The notes below the pieces were generated by a model, which made no database searches, was not told where the DNA came from, and worked only from the letters and a program-made list of their open reading frames with translations. The position numbers were made by a program, and so were the translations under genes. From the NCBI GenBank assembly GCA_019348305.1, contig JAHWJQ010000009.1, positions 1-21,804 of the forward strand: a stretch of 21,804 nt of DNA, written 5' to 3'. This stretch comes from Actinomycetota bacterium (GTDB taxonomy: Bacteria > Actinomycetota > Acidimicrobiia > Acidimicrobiales > CADCTF01). The first letter of the stretch is position 1. Every line of letters begins with the position of its first letter. Positions 15,345 through 21,535 of this stretch are shown here, piece by piece.

Positions 15345-16549
15345 TGCCCCGCCGCGGCGAACGCTTGCCACGGCAGGTGCCGGGCGATCAGCTCGACCCG
15401 TTCGGGTTCCCGCGCATGGTCGGCGAGTTCTGCGAGTGGATGGGCACCAGGGGCCTCAGCGACAAGACGATCGACGACCGCCACAAGCTCCTCGGCTACC
15501 TGGCCGGCTGGCTCCTCGAACGGGGCATCACCCGGCCGGCCGAGGTGACCAAGCCAGTGCTCGACGGCTACCAGCGTTGGCTGTTCCACTACCGCCGTCC
15601 CGACGGCAAGCCCCTCACGTTCCGCTCCCAGCACACCTACCTGGTCCCGGTCCGGGCCTTCTTCAAGTGGGCGGCGCGGGAGAACCGGATCCTCTACAAC
15701 CCGGCGTCGGAGCTCGAGCTCCCGCGGATCGAACGCCGGTTGCCCAAACACGTGCTGTCGATCGAGGAGGTCGAAGCTGTCCTCGCCCAACCCGATCTCA
15801 CCGAGCCGACCGGGCTGCGGGACCGGGCCATGCTCGAGGTCCTCTACTCGACCGGCATCCGCCGAGCGGAGCTGGCGCACCTGGAGCTGTTCGACCTCGA
15901 CACCGAACGGCACACGCTGCTCGTCCGCCAGGGCAAGGGCAAGAAGGACCGCATGGTCCCCATCGGCGAGCGGGCCATCGCCTGGATCGACCGCTACCTG
16001 GCCGACGCCCGACCGAAGTTCGCACCGACACCCGATGACGGGGTGCTGTTCCTCACCACCGACGGCACCGCCTTCTCACCCGGCCGGCTCACCCAGCTCG
16101 CCCGACGACACGTCAACGCCGCCCAGCTCGGCAAGAGCGGCGCCTGTCACCTGTTCCGCCACACCATGGCGACACTCATGCTCGAAGGCGGCGCCGACAT
16201 CCGCTACATCCAGGCCATCCTCGGCCACGTCCGGCTCGAGACGACCGAGATCTACACCAGGGTGTCGATCCGCCAGCTGCAAGCGATCCACGCCGCCTGC
16301 CATCCCGGCGCCACCAACACCCGGCACCGCTCCCCGAACCATCCGGCACTCGGCAACACCAGCCGGCACGACGACGATGCCGAGGTTCAAGAGCTGCTTG
16401 CTGTTTTGGATCAAGAGATCGAAGAAGAGAACCGCCCGCCTTCGGGATCGGGCCGCTCGGCGGCCGGCGACACGGCCGCCCTCGATGACCCTCACATCGA
16501 GGAGCAAGACCATGACCACCACGACCACCGGCGAGCTGTCGGTGACTGA
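15344..16549 (+). CDS. Tyrosine recombinase (XerC/D-like) with a complete catalytic set
   Basis: This protein has 401 residues. The N-terminal core-binding domain (about 22-125) includes FCEWMGTRGLSDKTI and HTYLVPVRAFFKWA. The catalytic domain has Arg173 (STGIRRAEL), Lys at about 198-200 (RQGKGKKDRMVP), His269-x-x-Arg272 (CHLFRHTMATLML), His295 (ILGHVRLETTEIY) and the nucleophile Tyr304. Nothing required looks missing. A His/Asp/Glu-rich tail of about 80 residues follows the catalytic domain, longer than in XerC/XerD. The ATG overlaps the primase stop (TGATG), so the two are co-translated. It probably moves the module that carries the primase; it could also act on the hairpin region or cassette junctions, which is speculation. 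Confidence 0.95.
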   Translation: MPRRGERLPRQVPGDQLDPFGFPRMVGEFCEWMGTRGLSDKTIDDRHKLLGYLAGWLLERGITRPAEVTKPVLDGYQRWLFHYRRPDGKPLTFRSQHTYLVPVRAFFKWAARENRILYNPASELELPRIERRLPKHVLSIEEVEAVLAQPDLTEPTGLRDRAMLEVLYSTGIRRAELAHLELFDLDTERHTLLVRQGKGKKDRMVPIGERAIAWIDRYLADARPKFAPTPDDGVLFLTTDGTAFSPGRLTQLARRHVNAAQLGKSGACHLFRHTMATLMLEGGADIRYIQAILGHVRLETTEIYTRVSIRQLQAIHAACHPGATNTRHRSPNHPALGNTSRHDDDAEVQELLAVLDQEIEEENRPPSGSGRSAAGDTAALDDPHIEEQDHDHHDHRRAVGD

Positions 16550-17018
16550 ACCGCGTCCGCCGGCGACCCTGGAGCTGCGTCTCCCCGTCGACGTCGACGA
16601 GGCCCCGCTCGGCTACGACAACCACAACGGCACCCTCGACGTCGAGCTCGCCCTCGCCGGCGGCGGCTACGCCAACCTGGCCCTCCCCGTCGACGGCGCC
16701 AGAGCCTGGGCCGGGGAGCTGTTCGCCGCCGTCACCGTCGCCCACCGCGAAGCCACCGGCGACCCCCACGACCTCACCGACCTCGAGCTGGCCGAGCTGG
16801 GCGACCCGAACGCCTACGCGCCGGCGTCAACCCTCGCGCTGGCCGGCACCGAGGCGGAGCCGGCCCGGATGCGGTTCGTGATCGCGCTCACCATCCAGGG
16901 GCTGTTCCTCCACGACGCCGACCTGCGCGCCGCCATCGTCGAGAACCTGCTCGCCCGGTTCAACACCGTCGAGGTGGCGGTCAGCAACGGCCAGGTCGTC
17001 GCCGGCCGGCCGAGCTGA
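16512..17018 (+). CDS. Unknown 168-residue protein of the primase-recombinase operon
   Basis: The start is ATG 16512 with GAGGAG 7 bases upstream; it overlaps the recombinase end by 38 bp in another frame. The protein opens MTTTTTGELSVTEPRPPATL, then has an alternating hydrophobic/acidic pattern (LRLPVDVDEAPLGYDNHNGT, VELALAGGGYANLALPVDGA) and ends with an amphipathic helix region (MRFVIALTIQGLFLHDADLR, AAIVENLLARFNTVEVAV). There is no signal peptide or membrane segment, so it is probably cytoplasmic. I do not recognise the family. The strong ribosome binding site, overlap and codon pattern support a real gene. As third gene of the operon it may assist replication or recombination. Confidence 0.75.
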   Translation: MTTTTTGELSVTEPRPPATLELRLPVDVDEAPLGYDNHNGTLDVELALAGGGYANLALPVDGARAWAGELFAAVTVAHREATGDPHDLTDLELAELGDPNAYAPASTLALAGTEAEPARMRFVIALTIQGLFLHDADLRAAIVENLLARFNTVEVAVSNGQVVAGRPS

Positions 17019-17054
17019 GCCCACCCTCGCTGGCGCTCATCGCCGGCAGCGCCA

Positions 17055-17099
17055 CTCACGTTCGTGAGCGCGGCCCACTCACGTTTCGCGCTCACGTTT
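17055..17099 (+). repeat. Three CTCACGTT(T) repeats, the first in a perfect hairpin
   Basis: CTCACGTT occurs at 17055-17062, 17078-17085 and 17091-17098; the last two extend to CTCACGTTT. The first forms CTCACG-TT-CGTGAG (17055-17068). They begin about 40 bp after the last gene of the primase-recombinase operon. Short iterated motifs beside a primase gene resemble an origin or recombination site; the function is not shown. Confidence 0.55.
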
Positions 17100-17118
17100 G
17101 CGCCCCAGGACCACCGAT

Positions 17119-17362
17119 CCGGACAGATACACACTTGCAGGTTTCCCTTCGGGCAACCTGGCGCCCTCACGGGCGCCGACCCCGCCGACGACCGTCCCGG
17201 CTGCCCTCACGACGGTCCCGTTCGAGCCTCACGGGACGCTCCCACGCCGTCCCGTCACGCCACGGGACCGAGCCGCCGAACCCCCCGAAATCCCCGGACA
17301 CACCTTGGCAGGTTCCCCTCCGGGGAACCCCCGGGACGCTCCCGCCGCCGTCCCGTGACGCC
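17119..17362. repeat. Diverged duplicate of a hairpin-bearing unit
   Basis: Two related hairpin segments lie at 17119-17158 and 17294-17329. Both begin CCGGACA, share a TTG(G)CAGGTT core and fold: CAGGTT/AACCTG at 17138-17160 with an inner CCC-TTC-GGG, and GGTTCCCC-TCC-GGGGAACC at 17311-17329. Each is followed by a GGGACGCTCCC..CGTCCCGT unit that is itself an inverted repeat, at 17233-17261 and 17333-17362, exactly 100 bp apart. Further hairpins are GGCGCCC-TCAC-GGGCGCC (17160-17177) and CCCGTGTCC/GGACACGGG (about 17371-17398). Confidence 0.65.
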
Positions 17363-18118
17363 CTCGACAGCCCGTGTCCGACGGTCGGGGACACGGGCCG
17401 CGGGCGGCGCCGGCGGGACGCGGGACGGGACGGCCGAGGGCGCCGGAACGCGGCACTGAGGACGGGCGCGGCGAGGCCGGCGCGGAGCGGCCGGAGGGTC
17501 GGCGGGACGGGTGCGGCCGGGGTGGGCGGCGAGGGTGCCGGGGGATGCCGCGGCGCGGGGCGCCGCGGGCTCACACACTATGCACGCGGTGCTCAGGCCC
17601 TCCCCGGGCGGTCGTCGACGAGCACACGCTGACAGGTCGACGAGCGAGCACCCCGACGTCCTCGACGTCGACCTCGATGACCACCAGGCCGTTGTCGTCG
17701 ACGAGCACCCCCAGCACGATGACGCACTTGCACCTGCCGGATGCTGCCGCCGCGTGCCGTCTCGTCCGCGGCCACGTTCACCCGTCGCGCGGCCTCACGT
17801 CGTGGTCCACAGACTATGCCGCTTCGTTTCTCGAGCTCCCCGAGCCGGCCGCTGAACGGCACCCTGCGGGCGCCTCGGGGGGACTCCCCCGAACCGAGCG
17901 GGGGACTCCCCGCCAACCTCGAGCTGCCGGGCAACCCGGCGGCGAAAGGAAGGGCCGGGCCCGACGTCGACAGCGGCGGTGAGGGTCGATCGAGCGCAAA
18001 CAAGCGCAAACAGCGAGAGCCAGCCTCGGCGAGCTTCTTCTTTCGTTGCTGGCCGGCCGCAGGCCACCGCCGACCCGAAGTCACCCGCCGCCGCCGTCGA
18101 GCGGCGACACTGGACGGC

Positions 18119-18745
18119 GTGACCTCTGGCGTCGAGCAGCACCAGCAGCATCGCCGGCTGCTCGTCGCGCTCGTCGTCGCGGTCCTCGCCGTTGTCGTCG
18201 GGGTCGGCGTCGGCGTTGACGCGCACGCGTCAAGCTCGCGCGGTCAGGTCGCTGGAACACGCGTCGCGGCCCACGAGCTGCTCGCCGGCCCGGTCGTCGC
18301 GGCATCCGAGGACGTTCTGGCTGGTGAGGGTCGGCGGACTACGACCGGCGCTGCTGATCTCGTGGTGGGGTCACGTGTTGCCCCAAACACGGCATCGGGC
18401 GGCCTGCGCACCGTCGCAGACGAGATCGGCGAGGTGCGGAGCTATCCGTCGTACCGGAAGGCTCAGGCCGACCTCGGCACGAGCCCGACGAGCGATATCC
18501 ACCACATCGTCGAGCAGTGCCAGTGCTCGGCGGCCCGGAGCGGCTTCTCGGTCTCGAGGGTCAACTCGACGGACAACCTCATCCGGCTGACCGGCGATGT
18601 GCACGACCGAATCAGCGCCTTCTACTCGTCGAGGCCGCCGGGCTTCTCGACCACCGTTCGGAACACCCTCAACGGGATGCCGTTTGAGCAGCAGTACGAC
18701 TTCGGGCTTGATGTCATCCGACGTGCGATGGGGGGGTCACTCTGA
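18119..18745 (+). CDS. Orphan toxin 1: secreted cassette with an HNH-like (HH-motif) nuclease tip
   Basis: GTG 18119 gives 208 residues. Residues 1-36 form a signal peptide or anchor (RRLLVALVVAVLAVVVGVGV, then DAHA). A spacer follows, then APNTA (residues 88-92), encoded by the same 16-mer found in the RHS gene. The last 100 residues are a toxin domain: YRKAQADLGTSPTSDIHHIV, then EQCQCSAA, NSTDNLIRLTGDVHDRISAF and FGLDVIRRAM. The DIHHIVEQ, N-L-I and GDVHDRI pattern is that of His-Me finger (HNH/AHH/SHH-like) polymorphic toxins. Longer in-frame starts exist (to 17741), but the added sequence is low complexity. The ribosome binding site is weak. The stop overlaps the next gene by 1 bp (TGATG). 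It may act alone as a secreted nuclease or serve as a donor tip for RHS. Confidence 0.8.
   Translation: MTSGVEQHQQHRRLLVALVVAVLAVVVGVGVGVDAHASSSRGQVAGTRVAAHELLAGPVVAASEDVLAGEGRRTTTGAADLVVGSRVAPNTASGGLRTVADEIGEVRSYPSYRKAQADLGTSPTSDIHHIVEQCQCSAARSGFSVSRVNSTDNLIRLTGDVHDRISAFYSSRPPGFSTTVRNTLNGMPFEQQYDFGLDVIRRAMGGSL
18379..18394 (+). repeat. Cassette junction copy 2 (TGCCCCAAACACGGCA) in orphan toxin 1
   Basis: Identical to 10935-10950 and read in the same frame (APNTA). It separates the export segment and spacer from the nuclease tip. Confidence 0.9.
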
Positions 18746-19077
18746 TGCGCGATCTCGCGACCGCCAGGACCCGGTTCCGTGATGCAGCACTGGCCTACTG
18801 GGTTTGCGTGCAGTCCGGCGACACCGATGGCGCGAACGAGGAGACTGAAAAGGGCGACGCGATTGTCCGGGAGTGGACGAGCGAAGGTCGCGAAGTTGAG
18901 TTGCTGAAGCCGCTCTTGGTCGACGCCGACCCTGAGGTTCGGTTCGCAGCGGCGTCGCACCTACTCGACGCCAACGTGACCGAAGCGGCCACGGTGCTGG
19001 AAGACCTCGCCGCAGATCCCGCCGGCCTGATCGCTCCGACTGCTCGCCTCCGGCTCATGACCCGGCGCCGCCCGTGA
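18745..19077 (+). CDS. DUF2019-like (HEAT-type) immunity protein for orphan toxin 1
   Basis: This is a 110-residue, cytoplasmic, all-helical protein. LVDADPEVRFAAASHLLDAN followed by VTEAATVLEDLAADPAGLIA and a final ARLRLM helix match the DUF2019/HEAT pattern (x-D-x-x-P-x-V-R-x-x-A-A-x-x-L-L), a recognised immunity-protein family in polymorphic toxin loci. The N-terminal half carries NEETEKGDAIVREWTSEGRE, typical of the first helices of this family. The start overlaps the toxin 1 stop by 1 bp, and the stop overlaps the GTG of the next cassette (GTGA). Tight coupling to toxin 1 makes it the likely cognate immunity protein. Confidence 0.85.
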   Translation: MRDLATARTRFRDAALAYWVCVQSGDTDGANEETEKGDAIVREWTSEGREVELLKPLLVDADPEVRFAAASHLLDANVTEAATVLEDLAADPAGLIAPTARLRLMTRRRP

Positions 19078-19144
19078 ACCGGCTCCGCCTACTCGGAGCC
19101 CTCCTCGCCGCGGTTCTGTGGGCCGTCGCCCTATTCACCGTGCC
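19074..19144 (+). other. Out-of-frame signal peptide segment of orphan toxin 2
   Basis: GTG 19074 overlaps the stop of the preceding immunity gene and opens MNRLRLLGALLAAVLWAVAL FTV, a convincing signal peptide. Continuing in this frame gives PTPTTAPRR and then nonsense. The toxin is in the -1 frame, which from about 19142 reads AHAYDG. Either a one-base change has broken the gene or the junction is recoded. Confidence 0.65.
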
Positions 19145-19666
19145 CACGCCTACGACGGCACCGCGGCGCCTGGGTCCTCTGCTCTCTGCAACTTCAGCCA
19201 TGAGACCGCTGACCAGGGACGATCGCCGCTACAGCGCCCCGATGTTTGTGATGGACGCGCCTACGACGGCCTCACCAACGTCGCGCGCACGAACGCGCGC
19301 CTGGGCGTCGAACTCATTGCCCCAGAAGCGCCATCCATTCCGGCAGGGAACTTCCGAGGCCGCTACAACGCCAACCTTGCGAAGCAACGTCAGCCTCGCC
19401 TTCCCGACAACTGGGACGCACATCACCGGATCCCACAGATGTATCGTGACCGCATGGACTTCGCTGATTTCCATTTTGACGCACCGGACAATATCCTCGG
19501 CGTCCCAGGCAACAGAGCCGGTACGGGCGTACAGAATATCCACAATCAGGTTACGCAGCGTTGGGGTGACTTCGCTCGCTCGAATCCGAACGCGAGTCGA
19601 GCAGAGATCGAAGCCTTTGCGGAGCGGATCGATGTTGATTTTGAGGGCTACTGGTGGCGGCGATGA
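19118..19666 (+). CDS. Orphan toxin 2: AHH/HNH-like nuclease cassette, frameshifted from its signal peptide
   Basis: The toxin frame is open from GTG 19118 (182 residues), but that GTG lies inside the signal-peptide segment of the other frame and is probably not the native start. The product contains AHAYDG, a second RAYDG 38 residues later, then a C-terminal toxin domain: LPDNWDAHHRIPQMYRDRMD, DAPDNILGVPG, and a conserved-looking tail NQVTQRWGDFARSNPNASRA with EIEAFAERIDVDFEGYW. The DAHHRIP motif and the following D-N-I-L strand suit an AHH/HNH-type His-Me finger nuclease. The stop overlaps the next start (ATGA). A 13-mer, CGCCTACGACGGC, is repeated at 19147-19159 and 19258-19270. The gene may be inactive unless the frame is restored. 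Confidence 0.75.
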   Translation: MGRRPIHRAHAYDGTAAPGSSALCNFSHETADQGRSPLQRPDVCDGRAYDGLTNVARTNARLGVELIAPEAPSIPAGNFRGRYNANLAKQRQPRLPDNWDAHHRIPQMYRDRMDFADFHFDAPDNILGVPGNRAGTGVQNIHNQVTQRWGDFARSNPNASRAEIEAFAERIDVDFEGYWWRR

Positions 19667-20220
19667 GCGACTTCAGTAGATTTCACAGCCGGCTGTCGAC
19701 CCTCGTCTCGTCGTTCGTCTCAGACTTCGAAGAGAGGATGGGCTATCCCCCTGGATCGAATCGGGTTTCGCTTTCCACTGCCGAAGAGTCATCGGTTGCG
19801 CTTGTGGCTGAGTTCGGCGAAGGCGCACTCCCGATGGCCATCTTGAACTTCTTCAACTACTTTTCTGAGATCCACTTACCCGATTTCTGGAATGGTTACT
19901 TCATTGGCCCGCCTTCCTGGATTGTTTCGATTCATCAGGCGAGTGAACCGCGCTCGATGGACGTCAGCTCCCGAGAAGAGGAGATCTTGGTCTTCGGATC
20001 CGACGGTGGAGGCGCTCTCTTTGTGGTCCCAACATCGTCCGGATCTCCGGTCTATCGTCTTCCTCCATCGCTAATCGAAGGCGGCACATATCGAATGATT
20101 GCTTCGGCCGACCCCAGCGCGCTTATTGTTAGCAACGACTTCGATGACTTCCTCGAAGAATTCCTCGGTGGACTGGAAGAGTTCGTCGCACATGGCTCGC
20201 CTGGTCCCTTCTGGAACTGA
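19663..20220 (+). CDS. SUKH-like immunity protein for orphan toxin 2
   Basis: This protein has 185 residues and an ATG overlapping the toxin stop (ATGA). It is slightly richer in A/T than its neighbours. The late part, EILVFGSDGGGALFVV, PVYRLPPSLIEGGTYRMIAS and SNDFDDFLEEFLGGLEEFV, follows the SMI1/KNR4 (SUKH) plan: a GSDGGG turn, VYxLP strand, and D-F-x-x-F-L-E C-terminal helix. The N-terminal half is less typical (FHSRLSTLVSSFVSDFEERM). There is no signal peptide, so it should act in the cytoplasm. Its place directly after orphan toxin 2 identifies the probable partner. In-frame ATGs at 19654 would add three residues and overlap the toxin more. Confidence 0.82.
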   Translation: MSDFSRFHSRLSTLVSSFVSDFEERMGYPPGSNRVSLSTAEESSVALVAEFGEGALPMAILNFFNYFSEIHLPDFWNGYFIGPPSWIVSIHQASEPRSMDVSSREEEILVFGSDGGGALFVVPTSSGSPVYRLPPSLIEGGTYRMIASADPSALIVSNDFDDFLEEFLGGLEEFVAHGSPGPFWN

Positions 20221-20283
20221 CAGTCAGTGAATCGCTTCACGTGGCAGCGTCAACATCCAAGGGAGTTCCCAGCAGGGTGGCTC
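20221..20283 (+). other. Short gap between immunity 2 and orphan toxin tip 3
   Basis: 63 bases with no start codon in the frame of the following toxin tip; TGA at 20228-20230 stops that frame, which then reads IASRGSVNIQGSSQQGGS up to the APNTA junction. The 18-codon leader resembles no export signal. Confidence 0.6.
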
Positions 20284-20299
20284 TGCCCCAAACACGGCA
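20284..20299 (+). repeat. Cassette junction copy 3 (TGCCCCAAACACGGCA) at the head of toxin tip 3
   Basis: Identical to the copies at 10935-10950 and 18379-18394, again in the APNTA frame. The match to the RHS copy extends one further base (G). Confidence 0.9.
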
Positions 20300-20692
20300 G
20301 TGGTCGGTCGACATGGGTCGATGCCACGCCCGCGACCAGCTGGAATGGAATCCCACCACGGCGTTAACTCCGTCTGGGCAGGCGGTTGCCCTGGAGCGCC
20401 ACCCGCTGCGGAAGCGAATGTGGCCGGCTATGGAGCCGCTGATGCCCCTGCCGTCCTGATGCCCTCGCCGGGCCACAACGCCACTCGAGGTGTCTTGAAC
20501 CGATGGCGGTCGGAGATCGCAACCAGGCAGGGCGTTCCCGTTCGAGAGATCGACTGGGCGGGTGTATCGCCTGGCTCCATCTGGCGGCTTGCCGAGGACC
20601 AGTTCGCGGCGGCCGGCACAGCTGCATCGACTGTCGATGACTACTTCGTTCAGTGGAACCGATACGTCGACGGTCTCGGAGGTGGACGATGA
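20285..20692 (+). CDS. Orphan toxin tip 3: silent cassette without N-terminus (ESHHGVN motif)
   Basis: Starting at the junction the frame gives APNTA followed by about 130 residues to the stop. GMESHHGVNSVW, AGYGAADAPAVLMPSPGHNA and TRGVLNRWRSEIA are the recognisable parts: a His-rich ESHHGVN motif, a second conserved His in PGHN, and a W-R helix, as in a family of RHS-associated C-terminal toxin domains with likely nuclease activity. The first in-frame start codon is GTG 20300, inside the cassette. There is no export signal and no shell, so it is probably not functional here and looks like a stored tip. An 11-residue segment (GGCPGAPPAAE) may be an insertion relative to relatives. The stop overlaps the next start (ATGA). 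Confidence 0.72.
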   Translation, partial: APNTAVVGRHGSMPRPRPAGMESHHGVNSVWAGGCPGAPPAAEANVAGYGAADAPAVLMPSPGHNATRGVLNRWRSEIATRQGVPVREIDWAGVSPGSIWRLAEDQFAAAGTAASTVDDYFVQWNRYVDGLGGGR

Positions 20693-20973
20693 GCGAAACC
20701 CACGTGCCGCCTGCGCTGATCCATCTGCTCCCTCTCGCAGAGACCTGGGGCGTCGGCGACGACGTTGAAAGGGAAGCCCTGGTGAGGAGGGCCTCGATCA
20801 ACGACCTGAGACAGATGGTTGAGGCAGTCGACCAGGCTGAAGAGATCGGCCTGTTCGACTGGCTGTCGGGTGACGAGTCGTATGCCGACCCGCCTTCGGC
20901 CGAGTACGTCGCGATCACATGTCTCACGATGGCCGCGGACTCCGGTCGACTTCGGCTTCGTCGGGAGACGTGA
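20689..20973 (+). CDS. Probable immunity protein for toxin tip 3
   Basis: This is a 94-residue acidic cytoplasmic protein starting MSETHVPPALIHLLPLAETW. It contains GVGDDVEREALVRRAS, a central LRQMVEAVDQ helix, GLFDWLSGDES and a final EYVAITCLTMAADSGR helix. The D-D-x-E-R and F-D-W-L-S-G pattern recurs in small proteins next to polymorphic toxins as I recall, but I cannot name a Pfam family. The start overlaps the toxin 3 stop by 4 bp, and the stop overlaps the GTG of the next cassette (GTGA). Assignment as immunity rests mainly on position. An upstream ATG at 20653 would place the start deep in the toxin gene and lacks support. Confidence 0.72.
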   Translation: MSETHVPPALIHLLPLAETWGVGDDVEREALVRRASINDLRQMVEAVDQAEEIGLFDWLSGDESYADPPSAEYVAITCLTMAADSGRLRLRRET

Positions 20974-21320
20974 CGACGTCAGGGGCGTGCACCAGGCGAT
21001 TGGCGTCTTGCCTGTGGACGATCCCGTTCGTAGTTGCGCTCGTGCTGCTCGGTGGGACGTTTCCGGTGTCTGTGTCGGGGTCTCGCCGCACGCCTACGAC
21101 CGGGCGGCCAGTGGCACCACGGGTGCAGCGGCTCAGGAGGACAACAACGCTGCTGACCATGCCTTTGTCGACAGCGGATCTTCACCGGCCAGTTGCGCAA
21201 GGCGTTCTTCAACGGCATGGTGCCCGAGGACAAGCAATCGAATGCTGGACGTGAGCGCAACGAGTCCCCCGGGAACAACTGGATCGTTTGGGGCGTCAGG
21301 AGACGGGAGCATCCAACATT
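20970..21320 (+). pseudogene. Orphan toxin 4 remnant: signal peptide plus frameshifted, truncated toxin
   Basis: GTG 20970 overlaps the preceding stop and opens a signal peptide (ACTRRLASCLWTIPFVVALV, then LLGGTFPVSVSG). The -1 frame then reads SPHAYDRAASGTTGAAAQED and NNAADHAFVDSG. From 21175 a third frame reads RIFTGQLRKAFFNGMVPEDK, QSNAGRERNE and SPGNNWIVWG, which looks like real toxin-tip protein. The three pieces lie in three frames and no immunity gene follows before the attachment site, so I call it a decayed cassette cut short at the element end. The signal-to-HAYD offset has the same sign as in orphan toxin 2. Confidence 0.6.
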
Positions 21321-21331
21321 CATCCAACATC
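21310..21331 (+). repeat. Left pair of arm-type repeats (CATCCAACATT, CATCCAACATC)
   Basis: Two adjacent 11-bp repeats at 21310-21320 and 21321-21331, about 93 bp before the tRNA-derived core. They match the pair at 21536-21557 except for one A/C change and a final T/C. Tandem repeats flanking an att core are typical integrase arm-binding sites. Confidence 0.7.
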
Positions 21332-21423
21332 CGCGGCCGTTCGTCGCCGTCCGAGTTCGACCGCCACCGCCTCTCACCAGCACCTTTGATCCGCAGCCGT
21401 CCACGTCCATCCGCCCCGTGGCC

Positions 21424-21465
21424 TTCGGGACGCTGAGGCCGCGGGTTCGAATCCCGCCTTCCCGA
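21424..21465 (+). other. Attachment site core: 3' half of a tRNA-Pro(CGG) gene
   Basis: TTCGGGA (21424-21430) reads as the anticodon loop of tRNA-Pro with anticodon CGG. It is followed by CGCTG, a variable region AGGCC, a perfect T-arm (GCGGG-TTCGAAT-CCCGC, 21441-21457), and CTTCCCGA, the 3' acceptor strand and discriminator. No CCA is encoded. The 5' half is absent: the bases before the loop do not pair with CGCTG. Homology starting in the anticodon loop and ending at the 3' end is the standard core of tyrosine-integrase sites in tRNA genes. It is not a functional tRNA. Confidence 0.8.
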
Positions 21466-21535
21466 CTGGTAAAGGCGCTGGTGACGAGCTTGCGAGGGTC
21501 GGAGTGCACCGCCCTTTTCCTACCGGGAGGCGAAC

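Larger units (their letters stand above)
17019..18118. other. 1.1-kb region with no recognised gene, rich in hairpins and repeats
   Basis: Open frames on both strands give Arg/Pro/Gly/Ala-rich sequence without family resemblance. The left part (17050-17400) holds the hairpins and diverged repeats listed separately. Further right, GGGGGACTCCCC occurs twice (17878-17889 and 17900-17911). A minus-strand stretch ending at 17571 reads VLVDDNGLVVIEVDVEDVGV and looks protein-like but lacks a convincing start; it may be a gene remnant. Confidence 0.6.

Noticed and set aside
17055..17099. CRISPR-like repeat array
   Set aside because: Repeats are only 8-9 bp with irregular short spacing, and no cas genes are present.
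17374..18084. Several 100-200 codon frames on both strands upstream of toxin 1
   Set aside because: They are Arg/Pro/Ala-rich, have no family resemblance and contradict one another; none has a convincing ribosome binding site.
21424..21465. A functional tRNA gene
   Set aside because: Only the anticodon-loop-to-3' half is present; the acceptor 5' strand, D-arm and 5' anticodon stem are missing.
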